NCBI RefSeq assembly: GCF_026798195.1
Contig: NZ_JAPQEZ010000001.1
Span: 1-64,000, forward strand
Source: Lentilactobacillus senioris
GTDB lineage: Bacteria > Bacillota > Bacilli > Lactobacillales > Lactobacillaceae
Direction of reading: 5' to 3'
DNA length: 64,000 bases
In this document: positions 63,581-64,000 of the stretch, piece after piece
How the letters are laid out: each line of letters starts with the position of its first letter
How positions within the stretch are numbered: position 1 is the first letter of the stretch
The notes under the pieces: generated by a model
The model's input: only the letters and a program-made list of their open reading frames with translations
Database searches by the model: none
What the model was told of the DNA's origin: nothing
Translations under genes and position numbers: made by a program

Positions 63581-64000
63581 TAATCGTTAGTCGATCCCTA
63601 AAGATTGGCAATAAGACCAACGCTACTAATACTCCCGCCCCTGCTTGAAAGAGGTTCGGAATAATTCCCGCTAATCCAGCAGCAGGAGAATACAAGAACG
63701 TATCTACCAGCCAGTAACCAACCACCATCAATAGCGCACTAGCAACTATAATTAAAAATCTAACGTATTTATTTTCAAAATGAAGGGCAGAACCAGCTAC
63801 CAGACCTTCGAGGCCGTGGACAATTAATGAAAAAAACATATATTGACCGTAACCAGCAAACAGATCTAGTAAGAAACCACTAAGGCCCCCAACTGCTGCT
63901 CCCCACTTAGCCCCCATGGTAAGGGCGGTCACAATAATTAAGCCATCACTGAGGTTAAGGTAGCCGTTAGTCATGGGCACCGGAATTACGAAAATCCGGC
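63576..64000 (-). CDS. ECF transporter S component (N-terminus beyond the window)
   Basis: At least 140 codons; the frame continues open past the edge with RIFVIPVPMTNGYLNLSD, the conserved early loop of ECF S components. About four further hydrophobic segments follow (VTALTMGAKWGAAVGGLSGF, FLIIVASALLMVVGYWL and a final AGAGVLVALVLLPIF). A vitamin or related micronutrient is the likely load, but the specific ligand cannot be assigned. Confidence 0.82.
   Translation of the reverse strand, partial: RIFVIPVPMTNGYLNLSDGLIIVTALTMGAKWGAAVGGLSGFLLDLFAGYGQYMFFSLIVHGLEGLVAGSALHFENKYVRFLIIVASALLMVVGYWLVDTFLYSPAAGLAGIIPNLFQAGAGVLVALVLLPIFRDRLTIK

Overview
The window looks like chromosome of a Lactobacillaceae bacterium (low-GC Firmicutes); the genus cannot be fixed from what is visible. 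Pointers are a RexA/RexB (AddAB type 2) exonuclease, a PepC C1 aminopeptidase, CcpA-type cre sites, an AraR-controlled arabinose island, an orphan arcD/arcT pair, ECF vitamin-uptake S components (QueT and another), a DUF536 protein, many lipoproteins with LAGC/MAGC boxes, and dense gene packing with rho-independent terminators in most convergent gaps. No transposase, phage gene, tRNA or CRISPR array was seen.

Layout. 1-190: leader and tandem promoters of an rRNA operon that runs leftward out of the window. 378-5344: thiolase, a 899-aa protein of unknown family, a GNAT acetyltransferase, a small membrane protein. 5405-10395: secreted S53 protease, a three-gene polar amino-acid ABC importer, an L,D-transpeptidase lipoprotein. 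10486-19035: rexB-rexA preceded by what looks like a comK remnant, then two small unknowns. 19256-21168: purine permease with PurR-like boxes, and queT. 21212-35244: arabinose/arabinan island: araR, araBDA, galM, GH51 and GH43 arabinofuranosidases, a LacY-type transporter, an ArsR-type regulator, a decayed second GH51 gene, a truncated neighbour and a sugar acetyltransferase. Four transcription units in this island carry matching AraR-type palindromes placed on or next to recognisable promoters, three of them with cre or cre-like sites close by.

35338-41132: a probable free-standing structured RNA with its own promoter and terminator, cardiolipin synthase, a 49-aa histidine-periodic membrane peptide, a baeRF-family protein, and an OmpR-type two-component system. 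41318-53491: lipoprotein, PepC, DUF536 protein, exonuclease III, phosphatase, signal peptidase I, drug-efflux MFS, ArcT/ArcD-like pair, iron alcohol dehydrogenase, and a PadR-DUF1700-DUF4097 envelope operon. 53652-64000: hydrolase, aldo-keto reductase, PNPOx-like and MDR oxidoreductases, CinA, DUF4870 protein, a fused glutamine-type ABC importer, a degenerate NAD-binding protein and a cut-off ECF S component.

The most unusual content is non-coding. Three intergenic regions (about 22.46-22.73, 38.57-39.09 and 54.59-55.31 kb) are built from modules of roughly 115-150 bp. Each module is a long nested palindrome. Its apex is a conserved bulged hairpin whose 5' arm carries TAGTTCGA (or TAGTTCGG) and whose 3' arm carries TCGCTA (or CCGCTA). 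I count ten apices. Paired copies differ by compensatory changes in the stems, which points to selection or arm correction on the folded form. One stretch is a recent 215-bp tandem duplication.
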